Positions 41,743-49,299 of a stretch of 64,000 nucleotides of DNA are shown here, piece after piece. Origin of the DNA: an uncultured Lachnospiraceae bacterium. Lineage in GTDB: Bacteria > Bacillota > Clostridia > Lachnospirales > Lachnospiraceae. The stretch's first letter is position 1; every line of letters begins with the position of its first letter. The DNA lies in assembly GCA_910587105.1 (NCBI GenBank), contig CAJUMB010000004.1:45719-109718 (forward strand), read 5' to 3'. A program made the translations under genes and the position numbers. The notes under the pieces were generated by a model. It did no database searches. It saw only the letters and a list, made by a program, of their open reading frames with translations, and had not been told where the DNA came from.

Positions 41743-41764
41743 TTAAGGAACTGTATGTAAATAA
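41743..41764. repeat. Solo end of the second inverted-repeat family
   Basis: TTAAGGAACTGTATGTAAATAA matches the ends of the composite element at 19824-20010 in 20 of 22 positions or better. No matching partner end is seen nearby, so this is a single half or a coincidental target. Confidence 0.45.
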
Positions 41765-41835
41765 TTTGCGGCAAATGGTGCAGGTTGTTTTCAGATGGTT
41801 TCTAAGCATATTTGTTAATGCATGATCCAGGAAGG

Positions 41836-41861
41836 GTCCGGTCTTAGGACCGGACTTTTTT
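41836..41861 (+). terminator. Terminator/attenuator between gapA and pgk
   Basis: GTCCGGTC-TTAG-GACCGGAC is an 8-bp stem with a 4-base loop followed by TTTTTTCC. It ends less than 20 bases before the pgk start and immediately ahead of its AAAGGAGG ribosome site. Confidence 0.88.
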
Positions 41862-41878
41862 CCTTAAAGGAGGACGTA

Positions 41879-43084
41879 ATGTTAAATAAAAAATCCGTAG
41901 ATGATATACAGGTAAATGGAAAGAAAGTTCTGGTAAGGTGCGACTTTAATGTGCCTTTGAAAGAAGGAAAAATTACAGATGAGAACCGTCTTGTGGCTGC
42001 CCTTCCCACCATTCAGAAATTGGCAAAAGACGGCGGCAGAGTGATTTTGTGTTCCCATCTGGGAAAACCCAAGGGCAAGCCCCTTCCGGAAATGTCCCTG
42101 GCGCCGGTGGCAGCAAGGCTGACAGAACTTCTGGGACAGGAAGTAAAATTTGTCCCCAATGACCAGGTAGTGGGGGAGAATGTAAAGAGCGCTGTGGAAG
42201 CCATGAAAGACGGGGAGATTATTCTGCTGGAAAATACCCGTTACAGAGAGGAAGAGACCAAAAACGGAGAAGCTTTCAGCAAAGAATTGGCGTCTATCTG
42301 TGAAATATTTGTAAACGATGCATTTGGAACGGCCCACCGTGCCCATTGCTCCAATGTGGGAGTGACCAAATTTGTGGACACCAGCGCTGTGGGATATCTC
42401 ATGCAGAAAGAGATCGATTTCCTGGGCAATGCAGTGAATAATCCCCAGAGGCCCTTCGTGGCTATTTTAGGCGGAGCCAAAGTGGCAGATAAACTGAATG
42501 TAATCTCCAATCTGCTGGAAAAATGCGATACGTTAATCATCGGCGGCGGTATGGCCTATACCTTCCTGAAAGCGAAAGGCTATGAAGTGGGGGCTTCTCT
42601 GGTGGATGATGAGAAAATTGATTACTGTAAAGAGATGATGGAAAAGGCCCAAAAGCTGGGCAAGAAACTTCTTTTACCAGTGGATACAGCAGTTGCCAAA
42701 GCATTCCCCGACCCCATTGATGCCCAGATTGAGGTATCCGTGGTTTCTGCAGAGGAAATTCCCGCAGATATGATGGGACTGGATATCGGCACACAGACAG
42801 CGCAGATGTATGCAGATGCGGTGAAATCTGCCAAAACCGTAGTGTGGAACGGACCTATGGGGGTATTTGAAAATCCTGTCCTTGCAAAAGGAACTGTGGC
42901 AGTTGCCCAGGCATTGGCAGATACAGATGCCGTGACGATTATCGGCGGCGGAGACTCTGCTGCAGCAGTGAACCAGCTGGGATTCGGGGAGCAGATGACA
43001 CATATTTCCACAGGCGGCGGCGCTTCTCTGGAATTCCTGGAAGGAAAAGAACTTCCCGGTGTGGCAGCTGCAGACGATAAATAG
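41879..43084 (+). CDS. pgk: Phosphoglycerate kinase
   Basis: A 401-residue glycolytic kinase that makes ATP from 1,3-bisphosphoglycerate. It shows VLVRCDFNVPLKEGKITD, the VILCSHLGKPKG segment, GGAKVADKLNVISNLLEKCD, and the nucleotide-binding GGGDSAAAVNQLG. ATG 41879 follows AAAGGAGGACGTA; an in-frame ATG at 41822 is upstream of the hairpin and not used. It probably shares read-through transcription from gapA. tpiA begins 20 bases later. Confidence 0.97.
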   Translation: MLNKKSVDDIQVNGKKVLVRCDFNVPLKEGKITDENRLVAALPTIQKLAKDGGRVILCSHLGKPKGKPLPEMSLAPVAARLTELLGQEVKFVPNDQVVGENVKSAVEAMKDGEIILLENTRYREEETKNGEAFSKELASICEIFVNDAFGTAHRAHCSNVGVTKFVDTSAVGYLMQKEIDFLGNAVNNPQRPFVAILGGAKVADKLNVISNLLEKCDTLIIGGGMAYTFLKAKGYEVGASLVDDEKIDYCKEMMEKAQKLGKKLLLPVDTAVAKAFPDPIDAQIEVSVVSAEEIPADMMGLDIGTQTAQMYADAVKSAKTVVWNGPMGVFENPVLAKGTVAVAQALADTDAVTIIGGGDSAAAVNQLGFGEQMTHISTGGGASLEFLEGKELPGVAAADDK

Positions 43085-43104
43085 AAGTAGTTAGGAGAAT
43101 CATT

Positions 43105-43857
43105 ATGAGAAAAAAGATAATTGCAGGAAACTGGAAGATGAACATGACACCTTCTGAGGCAGTGGAGCTGGTAAATACCTTGAAGCCATTGGTGGACAAT
43201 GATGAAGTGGATGTGGTATTCTGTGTACCGTCCATTGATATCATTCCAGTAGTAGAAGCGGTAAAAGGTTCCAATATTCAGGTTGGTGCCGAAAATATGT
43301 ATTTTGAGGAAAAAGGCGCTTATACAGGAGAAATTTCTCCTGCAATGCTCACAGATGCAGGCATAAAATATGTGGTGCTGGGACATTCTGAGAGAAGAGA
43401 ATATTTTGCCGAAACCAGCGGCACAGTCAATAAAAAAATGCTGAAAGCTTTTGAACACGGCATCACGCCTATTATGTGCTGTGGTGAGAGCCTGGAGCAG
43501 AGAGAACAGGGTGTGACTATGGACTTCATCCGCCAGCAGGTGAAAGTTGGATTCCAGGGAGTGACGGCAGAGCAGGCAAAGACGGCTGTGATCGCTTATG
43601 AGCCCATATGGGCTATCGGAACCGGCAAGACAGCCACAACCCAGCAGGCACAGGAAGTGTGTAAAGGTATCCGGGAATGTATTGCTGAAATTTACGATGA
43701 ATCTGTGGCAGAAGCCATCCGCATTCAGTACGGCGGATCGGTAAATGCGGAAACCGCACCGGATTTATTTGCACAGCCGGATATTGACGGCGGCCTGGTG
43801 GGCGGAGCTTCTTTAAAACCAGACTTTGGAAAGATTGTTCAATACAAACAGGGATAA
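43105..43857 (+). CDS. tpiA: Triosephosphate isomerase
   Basis: A 250-residue TIM-barrel enzyme. RKKIIAGNWKMNM (catalytic lysine), LGHSERREYF (catalytic histidine), AYEPIWAIGTGKTAT (catalytic glutamate and loop 6) and QYGGSVNAETAPDLFAQPDI are in place. Start after TTAGGAGAATCATT. A terminator follows. Confidence 0.97.
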   Translation: MRKKIIAGNWKMNMTPSEAVELVNTLKPLVDNDEVDVVFCVPSIDIIPVVEAVKGSNIQVGAENMYFEEKGAYTGEISPAMLTDAGIKYVVLGHSERREYFAETSGTVNKKMLKAFEHGITPIMCCGESLEQREQGVTMDFIRQQVKVGFQGVTAEQAKTAVIAYEPIWAIGTGKTATTQQAQEVCKGIRECIAEIYDESVAEAIRIQYGGSVNAETAPDLFAQPDIDGGLVGGASLKPDFGKIVQYKQG

Positions 43858-43867
43858 AGGCAATATG

Positions 43868-43910
43868 GATGGGGATGAAGATGAACGGATTCTTTGTCCC
43901 CATCTTTTCT
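43868..43910 (+). terminator. Terminator after tpiA
   Basis: GATGGGGA (43868-43875) pairs with TCCCCATC (43897-43904) and is followed by TTTTCT. The 21-base loop is large, so efficiency may be moderate. Confidence 0.65.
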
Positions 43911-43993
43911 AAATGAGAACGGTTTAGCACCTTCACAGCAAGAGGGCACCTGCTGAACAGTTACTCTGAATGTACAGTAAAAGGAGATAGACA

Positions 43994-45304
43994 ATGAAGA
44001 AAATAGGGGTCGGCCTATTAGGGCTGGGTACAGTGGGGATGGGGACTTACAAAGTTTTAAAATCCCAACAGGCGGAAATGATGCAAAAACTGGGAGTGGA
44101 ACTGGAAATTCGAAGAATTGCCGTGAAAGACCCAAAAGAAGTGATTTCCCAGGTGGAAGAGAAAGACACAGGGATTCTGACCAGTGACTGGAGAGAAGTG
44201 GTACAGGATGACGCCGTTGAAATCGTCATCGAACTGATGGGGGGCCTGGAGCCGGCAAAGACCTGTATTTTAGCGGCTCTGCGCGCAGGAAAGCATGTGG
44301 TGACAGCCAATAAAGATCTGGTGGCAGTGGCCGGCAGGGAGCTGCTGGACGCGGCTGCTCAACATAAATGTGATTTTCTGTTTGAGGCTGCTGTGGCAGG
44401 CGGTATCCCCATTATCCGTCCCATGAAACAATGTCTGCTGGGGAACAATATCACGGAGATTATGGGAATTGTCAACGGTACCACCAACTTTATTCTGACC
44501 AAAATGGAACAGGAAGGCATGGAATTCCAGGAGGCCCTGGACCTGGCCACAGAACTGGGGTATGCAGAGGCTGACCCCACAGCGGACATTGAGGGTCTGG
44601 ACGCTGGACGGAAGGTGGCCATTATGGCATCCATCGGCTTTCATTCCCGTGTGGTGCTGGATGATGTGCACATCGAGGGCATTACGAAAATCACGGCCAA
44701 AGATATTCAGTATGCAAGAGAAATGGGATGTACCATCAAGCTGCTGGGTGTAGCCCGCTGCGACGAAGAAGGCATTGAGGCTTATGTGTGCCCCATGCTC
44801 ATATCCGGCGCGCATCCCCTGGCTTCTGTGAATGATTCCTACAACGCAGTGTTCCTCCACGGCGATGCGGTAGAAAATGTAATGTTCTTTGGCCGGGGGG
44901 CCGGAAGTCTTCCCACAGCCAGTGCAGTGACAGGGGATGTGTTTGACATTGCGAGAAATATCCAGAATGGCTGCTGCGGCCGCATCAGCTGCTCCTGCTA
45001 CAAAGAACTGCCCATTAAGAAAATGGAAGATACCAAAAACAGCTTTTTCCTGCGTATGCTGGTAGAAGACAAATGCGGGGTATTCACCGACACAGCCAAC
45101 GCCTTCGCTCAAAATCAGGTCAGTCTGGCCCAGATTATCCAGAGACAGGCCCCGGAGGGCACGGCAGAGCTGGTGGTAATCACCGATTCCGTGAGAGAGG
45201 GAGACCTGGAAAAAGCAATCCATACATTGAAAGCCCAGGCAACAATCAAAGAAATAGCAGCAGTACTTCGGGTATATAAGTCAGATAAAGGAGAACTGGA
45301 ATGA
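43994..45304 (+). CDS. hom: Homoserine dehydrogenase
   Basis: A 436-residue NAD(P) enzyme reducing aspartate semialdehyde to homoserine, the branch to threonine and methionine. The Rossmann motif GLLGLGTVGMGTYKVL opens the protein; the catalytic region has VNGTTNFILTKM, ELGYAEADPTADIEGLDAGRK, and the C-terminus is an ACT domain (MLVEDKCGVFTDTANAFAQNQVSLAQI) that allows feedback control. ATG 43994 follows AAAGGAGATAGACA. It overlaps gpmI by 4 bases, an unusual pairing of amino-acid and glycolytic genes. Confidence 0.96.
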   Translation: MKKIGVGLLGLGTVGMGTYKVLKSQQAEMMQKLGVELEIRRIAVKDPKEVISQVEEKDTGILTSDWREVVQDDAVEIVIELMGGLEPAKTCILAALRAGKHVVTANKDLVAVAGRELLDAAAQHKCDFLFEAAVAGGIPIIRPMKQCLLGNNITEIMGIVNGTTNFILTKMEQEGMEFQEALDLATELGYAEADPTADIEGLDAGRKVAIMASIGFHSRVVLDDVHIEGITKITAKDIQYAREMGCTIKLLGVARCDEEGIEAYVCPMLISGAHPLASVNDSYNAVFLHGDAVENVMFFGRGAGSLPTASAVTGDVFDIARNIQNGCCGRISCSCYKELPIKKMEDTKNSFFLRMLVEDKCGVFTDTANAFAQNQVSLAQIIQRQAPEGTAELVVITDSVREGDLEKAIHTLKAQATIKEIAAVLRVYKSDKGELE

Positions 45305-46842
45305 GTAAAAAGACAACCGTTTTGATGATTCTGGACGGCTATGGCCTGAATGAAAATTGTGAGGCCAATGCTGTCTGTGAGGCCAGCACCCCTGTCATGG
45401 ACCAGCTGATGTCACAATATCCTTTTGTAAAAGGTTCTGCCAGCGGTCTGGCAGTGGGTCTTCCGGAAGGCCAGATGGGAAATTCGGAAGTGGGACATCT
45501 GAACATGGGGGCAGGACGCATTGTATATCAGGAGCTGACCAGGATTACAAAGGAGATCCAGGAAGGAACATTTTTCCAGAACGAGGCTCTGCTGGAGGCG
45601 GTGAGAAACGCACGGGAGAATCACTCGGCACTTCACTGTATGGGACTGCTGTCTGACGGAGGTGTCCACAGCCATAACACCCATCTGTATGGACTGTTGG
45701 AACTGGCGAAAAAAGAGGGCCTTTCAGATGTGTACGTACATTGTTTCCTGGACGGAAGGGATACCCCTCCTGCTTCCGGAAAGGGATATATAGAGGAACT
45801 GGAAGCAGAAATGAGAAAAATCGGTGTGGGCACGATCGCCACGGTGACAGGCCGCTACTATGCCATGGACCGTGATAACCGGTGGGAACGTGTGGAGCGG
45901 GCTTACCGGGCTCTGACGCTGGGGGAAGGGAAAACAACTGAGAGTGCTGCAGAAGGTGTGGAGGAATCTTATCAGGCAGAAGTCACAGATGAGTTTGTAG
46001 AGCCCCTTGTGGTTACCAAAGACGGACATCCGGTATCCACTATAAAAAGTAAAGATTCCGTGATATTTTTCAATTTCCGCCCTGACCGTGCACGGGAAAT
46101 CACAAGGGCCTTTGTGGACGATGTATTTACAGGATTTGCCCGTGAACAGAAGCTGGAGCTGACTTATGTGTGTTTCACAGACTATGATGAGACCATTGAG
46201 AATAAGCTGGTGGCTTTTCAGAAAGAAGAGATTAATAATACCTTCGGTGAATATCTGGCGGCTCATCAGATGACCCAGGCCAGGATTGCAGAGACAGAGA
46301 AGTATGCCCATGTGACCTTTTTCTTTAACGGAGGAAAAGAGGAACCCAATCCCGGCGAAGACAGAATTCTGGTAAATTCTCCTAAAGTGGCCACTTATGA
46401 CATGCAGCCTCAGATGAGCGCGCCTCAGGTGTGTGATAAACTGGTGGAGGCCATAGAATCTGGAAAATATGACGTGATCATCTGCAATTTCGCCAACCCG
46501 GATATGGTGGGACATACAGGAGTCCGAGAGGCGGCTGTGCAGGCCATAGAAGCGGTGGATGCCTGCGTGGGCAGAGCTGTGGACGCCGTGAAAAACACAG
46601 GCGGGCAGATGTTTATCTGTGCAGACCATGGCAATGCGGAGCAGATGATTGATTATGAAACCGGTGAGGCATTTACCGCCCATACCACCAATCCGGTGCC
46701 GTTTATACTGGTCAACGCGGACCCGTCCTATAGGCTGCGTGAGGGCGGAAGACTGGCGGACATTGTCCCCACTCTGATTGAACTGATGGGGATGGAACAG
46801 CCAAAAGAAATGACAGGGGAATCTTTGTTGATAAAAGCATAA
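45301..46842 (+). CDS. gpmI: Cofactor-independent phosphoglycerate mutase
   Basis: A 513-residue manganese enzyme interconverting 3- and 2-phosphoglycerate. The active-site serine is S62 in GQMGNSEVGH; DGGVHSH, DGRDTPP, GRYYAMDRDNRW, CNFANPDMVGHTG and CADHGNAEQM supply metal and substrate ligands. It starts inside the hom stop (ATGA overlap), so translation is coupled. Length is typical. A strong terminator follows. Confidence 0.97.
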   Translation: MSKKTTVLMILDGYGLNENCEANAVCEASTPVMDQLMSQYPFVKGSASGLAVGLPEGQMGNSEVGHLNMGAGRIVYQELTRITKEIQEGTFFQNEALLEAVRNARENHSALHCMGLLSDGGVHSHNTHLYGLLELAKKEGLSDVYVHCFLDGRDTPPASGKGYIEELEAEMRKIGVGTIATVTGRYYAMDRDNRWERVERAYRALTLGEGKTTESAAEGVEESYQAEVTDEFVEPLVVTKDGHPVSTIKSKDSVIFFNFRPDRAREITRAFVDDVFTGFAREQKLELTYVCFTDYDETIENKLVAFQKEEINNTFGEYLAAHQMTQARIAETEKYAHVTFFFNGGKEEPNPGEDRILVNSPKVATYDMQPQMSAPQVCDKLVEAIESGKYDVIICNFANPDMVGHTGVREAAVQAIEAVDACVGRAVDAVKNTGGQMFICADHGNAEQMIDYETGEAFTAHTTNPVPFILVNADPSYRLREGGRLADIVPTLIELMGMEQPKEMTGESLLIKA

Positions 46843-46853
46843 GAAAAGTATCC

Positions 46854-46893
46854 AAAATCCATTTTCGCTGACAGGCACAGAAAATGGATTTTT
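46854..46893 (+). terminator. Terminator of the hom-gpmI unit
   Basis: AAAATCCATTTTC and GAAAATGGATTTT form a 13-bp perfect stem with a 12-base loop, ending in T residues. Confidence 0.88.
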
Positions 46894-46898
46894 GGTTT

Positions 46899-46948
46899 CA
46901 GAGCGTGTTAAAAAATGCTTTATGGAATGTTTTTTCAAACACGCTCTA
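46899..46948. repeat. Minimal MITE-like element (50 bp) upstream of greA
   Basis: CAGAGCGTGTTAAAAAATGCTTTATG on the left and TTTTTTCAAACACGCTCTA on the right: both ends remain but almost no interior. The left border is CA instead of TA. It ends 17 bases before the greA start, next to the ribosome site, so it forms the 5' leader hairpin of greA if transcription starts upstream. Confidence 0.72.
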
Positions 46949-46965
46949 AGAGAAGAGGGAAACAT

Positions 46966-47466
46966 ATGCGGGAACAATTGACACAGGAAGATGTAAAAAA
47001 AATTGAGGAAGAAATTGAGTACAGGAAGCTGGTGGTGCGTAAAGAAGCTCTGGAAGCAGTAAAAGAGGCCAGAGCTCATGGAGATTTGAGCGAAAATTTT
47101 GAATACCATGCGGCAAAAAAAGACAAAAATAAAAATGAAAGCCGGATTCGATATTTGGAGAAGATGCTGAAAACAGCCCGTATTGTCACAACACAGTCCA
47201 AGGATGATGAAATAGGTCTGAATAATAAAGTGGAAGTTTTTTTTGAGGAAGAAGAGGAAACTGAAATTTATAAATTAGTCACATCAATCCGCGGCAATTC
47301 TCTGGATGGCAGAATCAGCCTGGAGTCACCTCTGGGAAAGGCTCTGCTGGGGCATAAGGCAGGAGACAGGATTTATGTAAAAGTCAGCGAATCTGCAGGG
47401 TACCATGTGGTCGTTAAAAGTATTGACAAAACCGCTGATGAAGAAGATGCGATCCGCAGTTTTTGA
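46966..47466 (+). CDS. greA: Transcription elongation factor GreA
   Basis: A 166-residue factor that rescues backtracked RNA polymerase. The N-terminal coiled coil carries the acidic tip in EARAHGDLSENFEYHAAK; the C-terminal FKBP-like domain has SLDGRISLESPLGKALLGHKAGD. ATG 46966 follows AGAGGGAAACAT. An upstream ATG at 46915 lies inside the repeat and is not used. No strong promoter is visible in the short gap, so the repeat region may matter for its expression. Confidence 0.93.
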   Translation: MREQLTQEDVKKIEEEIEYRKLVVRKEALEAVKEARAHGDLSENFEYHAAKKDKNKNESRIRYLEKMLKTARIVTTQSKDDEIGLNNKVEVFFEEEEETEIYKLVTSIRGNSLDGRISLESPLGKALLGHKAGDRIYVKVSESAGYHVVVKSIDKTADEEDAIRSF

Positions 47467-47556
47467 TGTATGTATCGGTACATTTTCGGAGATACTACTT
47501 CCGGGAAAATGTTGCATGTTAAGTATTAAGACATGATTAAGTTAGGAGGTTGTATT

Positions 47557-48882
47557 ATGTACCGATATTTGCCAATCAGAAGGGTATATGGCAGGCAGGT
47601 GCTGGATTCCAGAGGAAATCCCACCGTAGAAGTTGAAGTGACGGTGGGCGAAGGCATCGTAGGTGTCAACGGTACGACAGGACGGGCAATGGTTCCATCC
47701 GGTGCCTCAACCGGAAAATTCGAGGCGGTGGAAATCAGGGATGGCAATAAGCGCGAGTATATGGGGCTGAGTGTGGAAAAAGCAGTTTCCAATGTAAATA
47801 CAAAGCTGGCAGATGCTGTCTTGGGAGAAAATGCCCTGGACCAAAATGCCATTGACTTTTTGTTGCTGGAAGCGGATGGAACAGAGAATAAAAGTAATGT
47901 AGGGGCAAATGCCATGCTGGGAGTATCAATGGCGGTGGCGAGAGCAGCGGCCAAAGCCCTGAAACTGCCTTTGTTTCAATATATTGGAGGCGTCCATGCC
48001 AAGAGAATGCCGGTTCCCATGATGAATATTTTAAATGGAGGTGTTCATGCCAATAATACGGTAGATTTACAGGAATTTATGATCATGCCGGTGGGGGCAG
48101 AAAGTTTCCATGATGGGCTGCGCATGTGCGTGGAGATTTATCAATATCTGAAAATTATTTTAAAAGAAGAAAAACTGACTACCAGTGTGGGCGATGAAGG
48201 CGGTTTTGCCCCGGATCTGGAAGACTCCCGCCAGGTACTCTCCTATATTATACGCGCCATTGAACGGGCAGGGTTCCGTCCGGGAGAGGATATTACGATA
48301 GCCATAGACGCGGCAGCCAGTGAGTTATACGATGAAGAAAAAGAAGCGTATTATTTTCCAGGTGAGACGCAGAAGAAAGGGAAGACGATCCTGCGTTCTG
48401 GCAAAGAGATGGTAGATTATTATAAAGATCTGGCAGAAGAATTTCCCATTGTATCTATCGAAGACGGACTGCATGAAGATGACTGGGAAGGGTGGAAACA
48501 CCTTACACGAGAATTGGGAACAAAAATCCAGCTGGTAGGGGATGACTTGTTTGTAACCAATATCAAAAGGCTCCGCTGTGGAATCAAACTTCAGGCGGCC
48601 AATGCCATTTTGGTAAAAGTGAATCAGATCGGTACTCTGTCTGAAGCCCTTGACGCAGTGGAAATGGCTCAGAAGGCAGGCTATAAAGCAGTAATTTCCC
48701 ATCGGTCAGGTGAGACAGAAGATTCTTTTATTGCTGATTTGGCTGTGGCTTCCGGGGCAGGGCAGATCAAGACCGGGGCACCCTGCAGATCGGATAGAAA
48801 TGCCAAATATAACCAGCTTCTGCGCATAGAGGATTATCTGGGAAAGCTGGCCGTCTATGAACATCCATTTGTAGTCATGTAA
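47557..48882 (+). CDS. eno: Enolase
   Basis: A 441-residue enzyme that dehydrates 2-phosphoglycerate. VLDSRGNPTVEVEVTV, GASTGKFEAVEIRDG, the catalytic glutamate in the SVGDEGGFAPDL region, metal ligands in IAIDAAASELY and SIEDGLHEDDW, the catalytic lysine in NAILVKVNQIGTL and the SHRSGETEDSFIADLAV loop are all present. ATG 47557 follows TTAGGAGGTTGTATT. An upstream in-frame ATG (47533) has no site. It lies away from the other glycolysis genes, behind greA. Confidence 0.96.
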   Translation: MYRYLPIRRVYGRQVLDSRGNPTVEVEVTVGEGIVGVNGTTGRAMVPSGASTGKFEAVEIRDGNKREYMGLSVEKAVSNVNTKLADAVLGENALDQNAIDFLLLEADGTENKSNVGANAMLGVSMAVARAAAKALKLPLFQYIGGVHAKRMPVPMMNILNGGVHANNTVDLQEFMIMPVGAESFHDGLRMCVEIYQYLKIILKEEKLTTSVGDEGGFAPDLEDSRQVLSYIIRAIERAGFRPGEDITIAIDAAASELYDEEKEAYYFPGETQKKGKTILRSGKEMVDYYKDLAEEFPIVSIEDGLHEDDWEGWKHLTRELGTKIQLVGDDLFVTNIKRLRCGIKLQAANAILVKVNQIGTLSEALDAVEMAQKAGYKAVISHRSGETEDSFIADLAVASGAGQIKTGAPCRSDRNAKYNQLLRIEDYLGKLAVYEHPFVVM

Positions 48883-48997
48883 TGCTGCTTAAAAAGATGG
48901 GCATAAAAATATGCGGAGAAAGTGATAAAATGGTTGTAATCTTCCTGATACTGTGATATGATGGCAAATGACAGATATTAGGGAGGTGTAATTTCAA

Positions 48998-49234
48998 GTG
49001 CAAATTTTGAGAATTATTTTGACAGTCCTGTTTGCACTGGATTGTATAGCCTTGACAGTGGTAATTCTGATGCAGGAAGGCAAACATCAGGGGCTTGGCG
49101 CTATTGCCGGTGCTGCTGATACCTACTGGGGCAAGAACAAAGGCCGTTCCATGGAGGGAAAACTGGTAACTGCTACAAAAATTATGGCAGCTCTGTTTTT
49201 TGTACTGGCTGCGGTTTTGAACATGAGTTTTTAG
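48998..49234 (+). CDS. secG: Preprotein translocase subunit SecG
   Basis: A 78-residue membrane protein with two hydrophobic helices (IILTVLFALDCIALTVVILMQ and IMAALFFVLAAVLNMSF) and the family LMQEGKHQGLGAIAG loop. It supports the SecYE channel. The start is GTG at 48998 after GGGAGGTGTAATTTCAA. It heads the secG-rnr-smpB-ssrA order common in Firmicutes. A terminator-like hairpin follows. Confidence 0.93.
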   Translation: MQILRIILTVLFALDCIALTVVILMQEGKHQGLGAIAGAADTYWGKNKGRSMEGKLVTATKIMAALFFVLAAVLNMSF

Positions 49235-49240
49235 GGAAGG

Positions 49241-49272
49241 GCACTCTTGTAATATGGACAAGAGTGCTTTTG
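49241..49272 (+). terminator. Terminator/attenuator between secG and rnr
   Basis: GCACTCTTG and CAAGAGTGC form a 9-bp perfect stem followed by TTTTG. rnr starts 28 bases later, so partial read-through probably supplies it. Confidence 0.82.
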
Positions 49273-49299
49273 CTCTTTCGATGAAATATAGAGGTAAAA

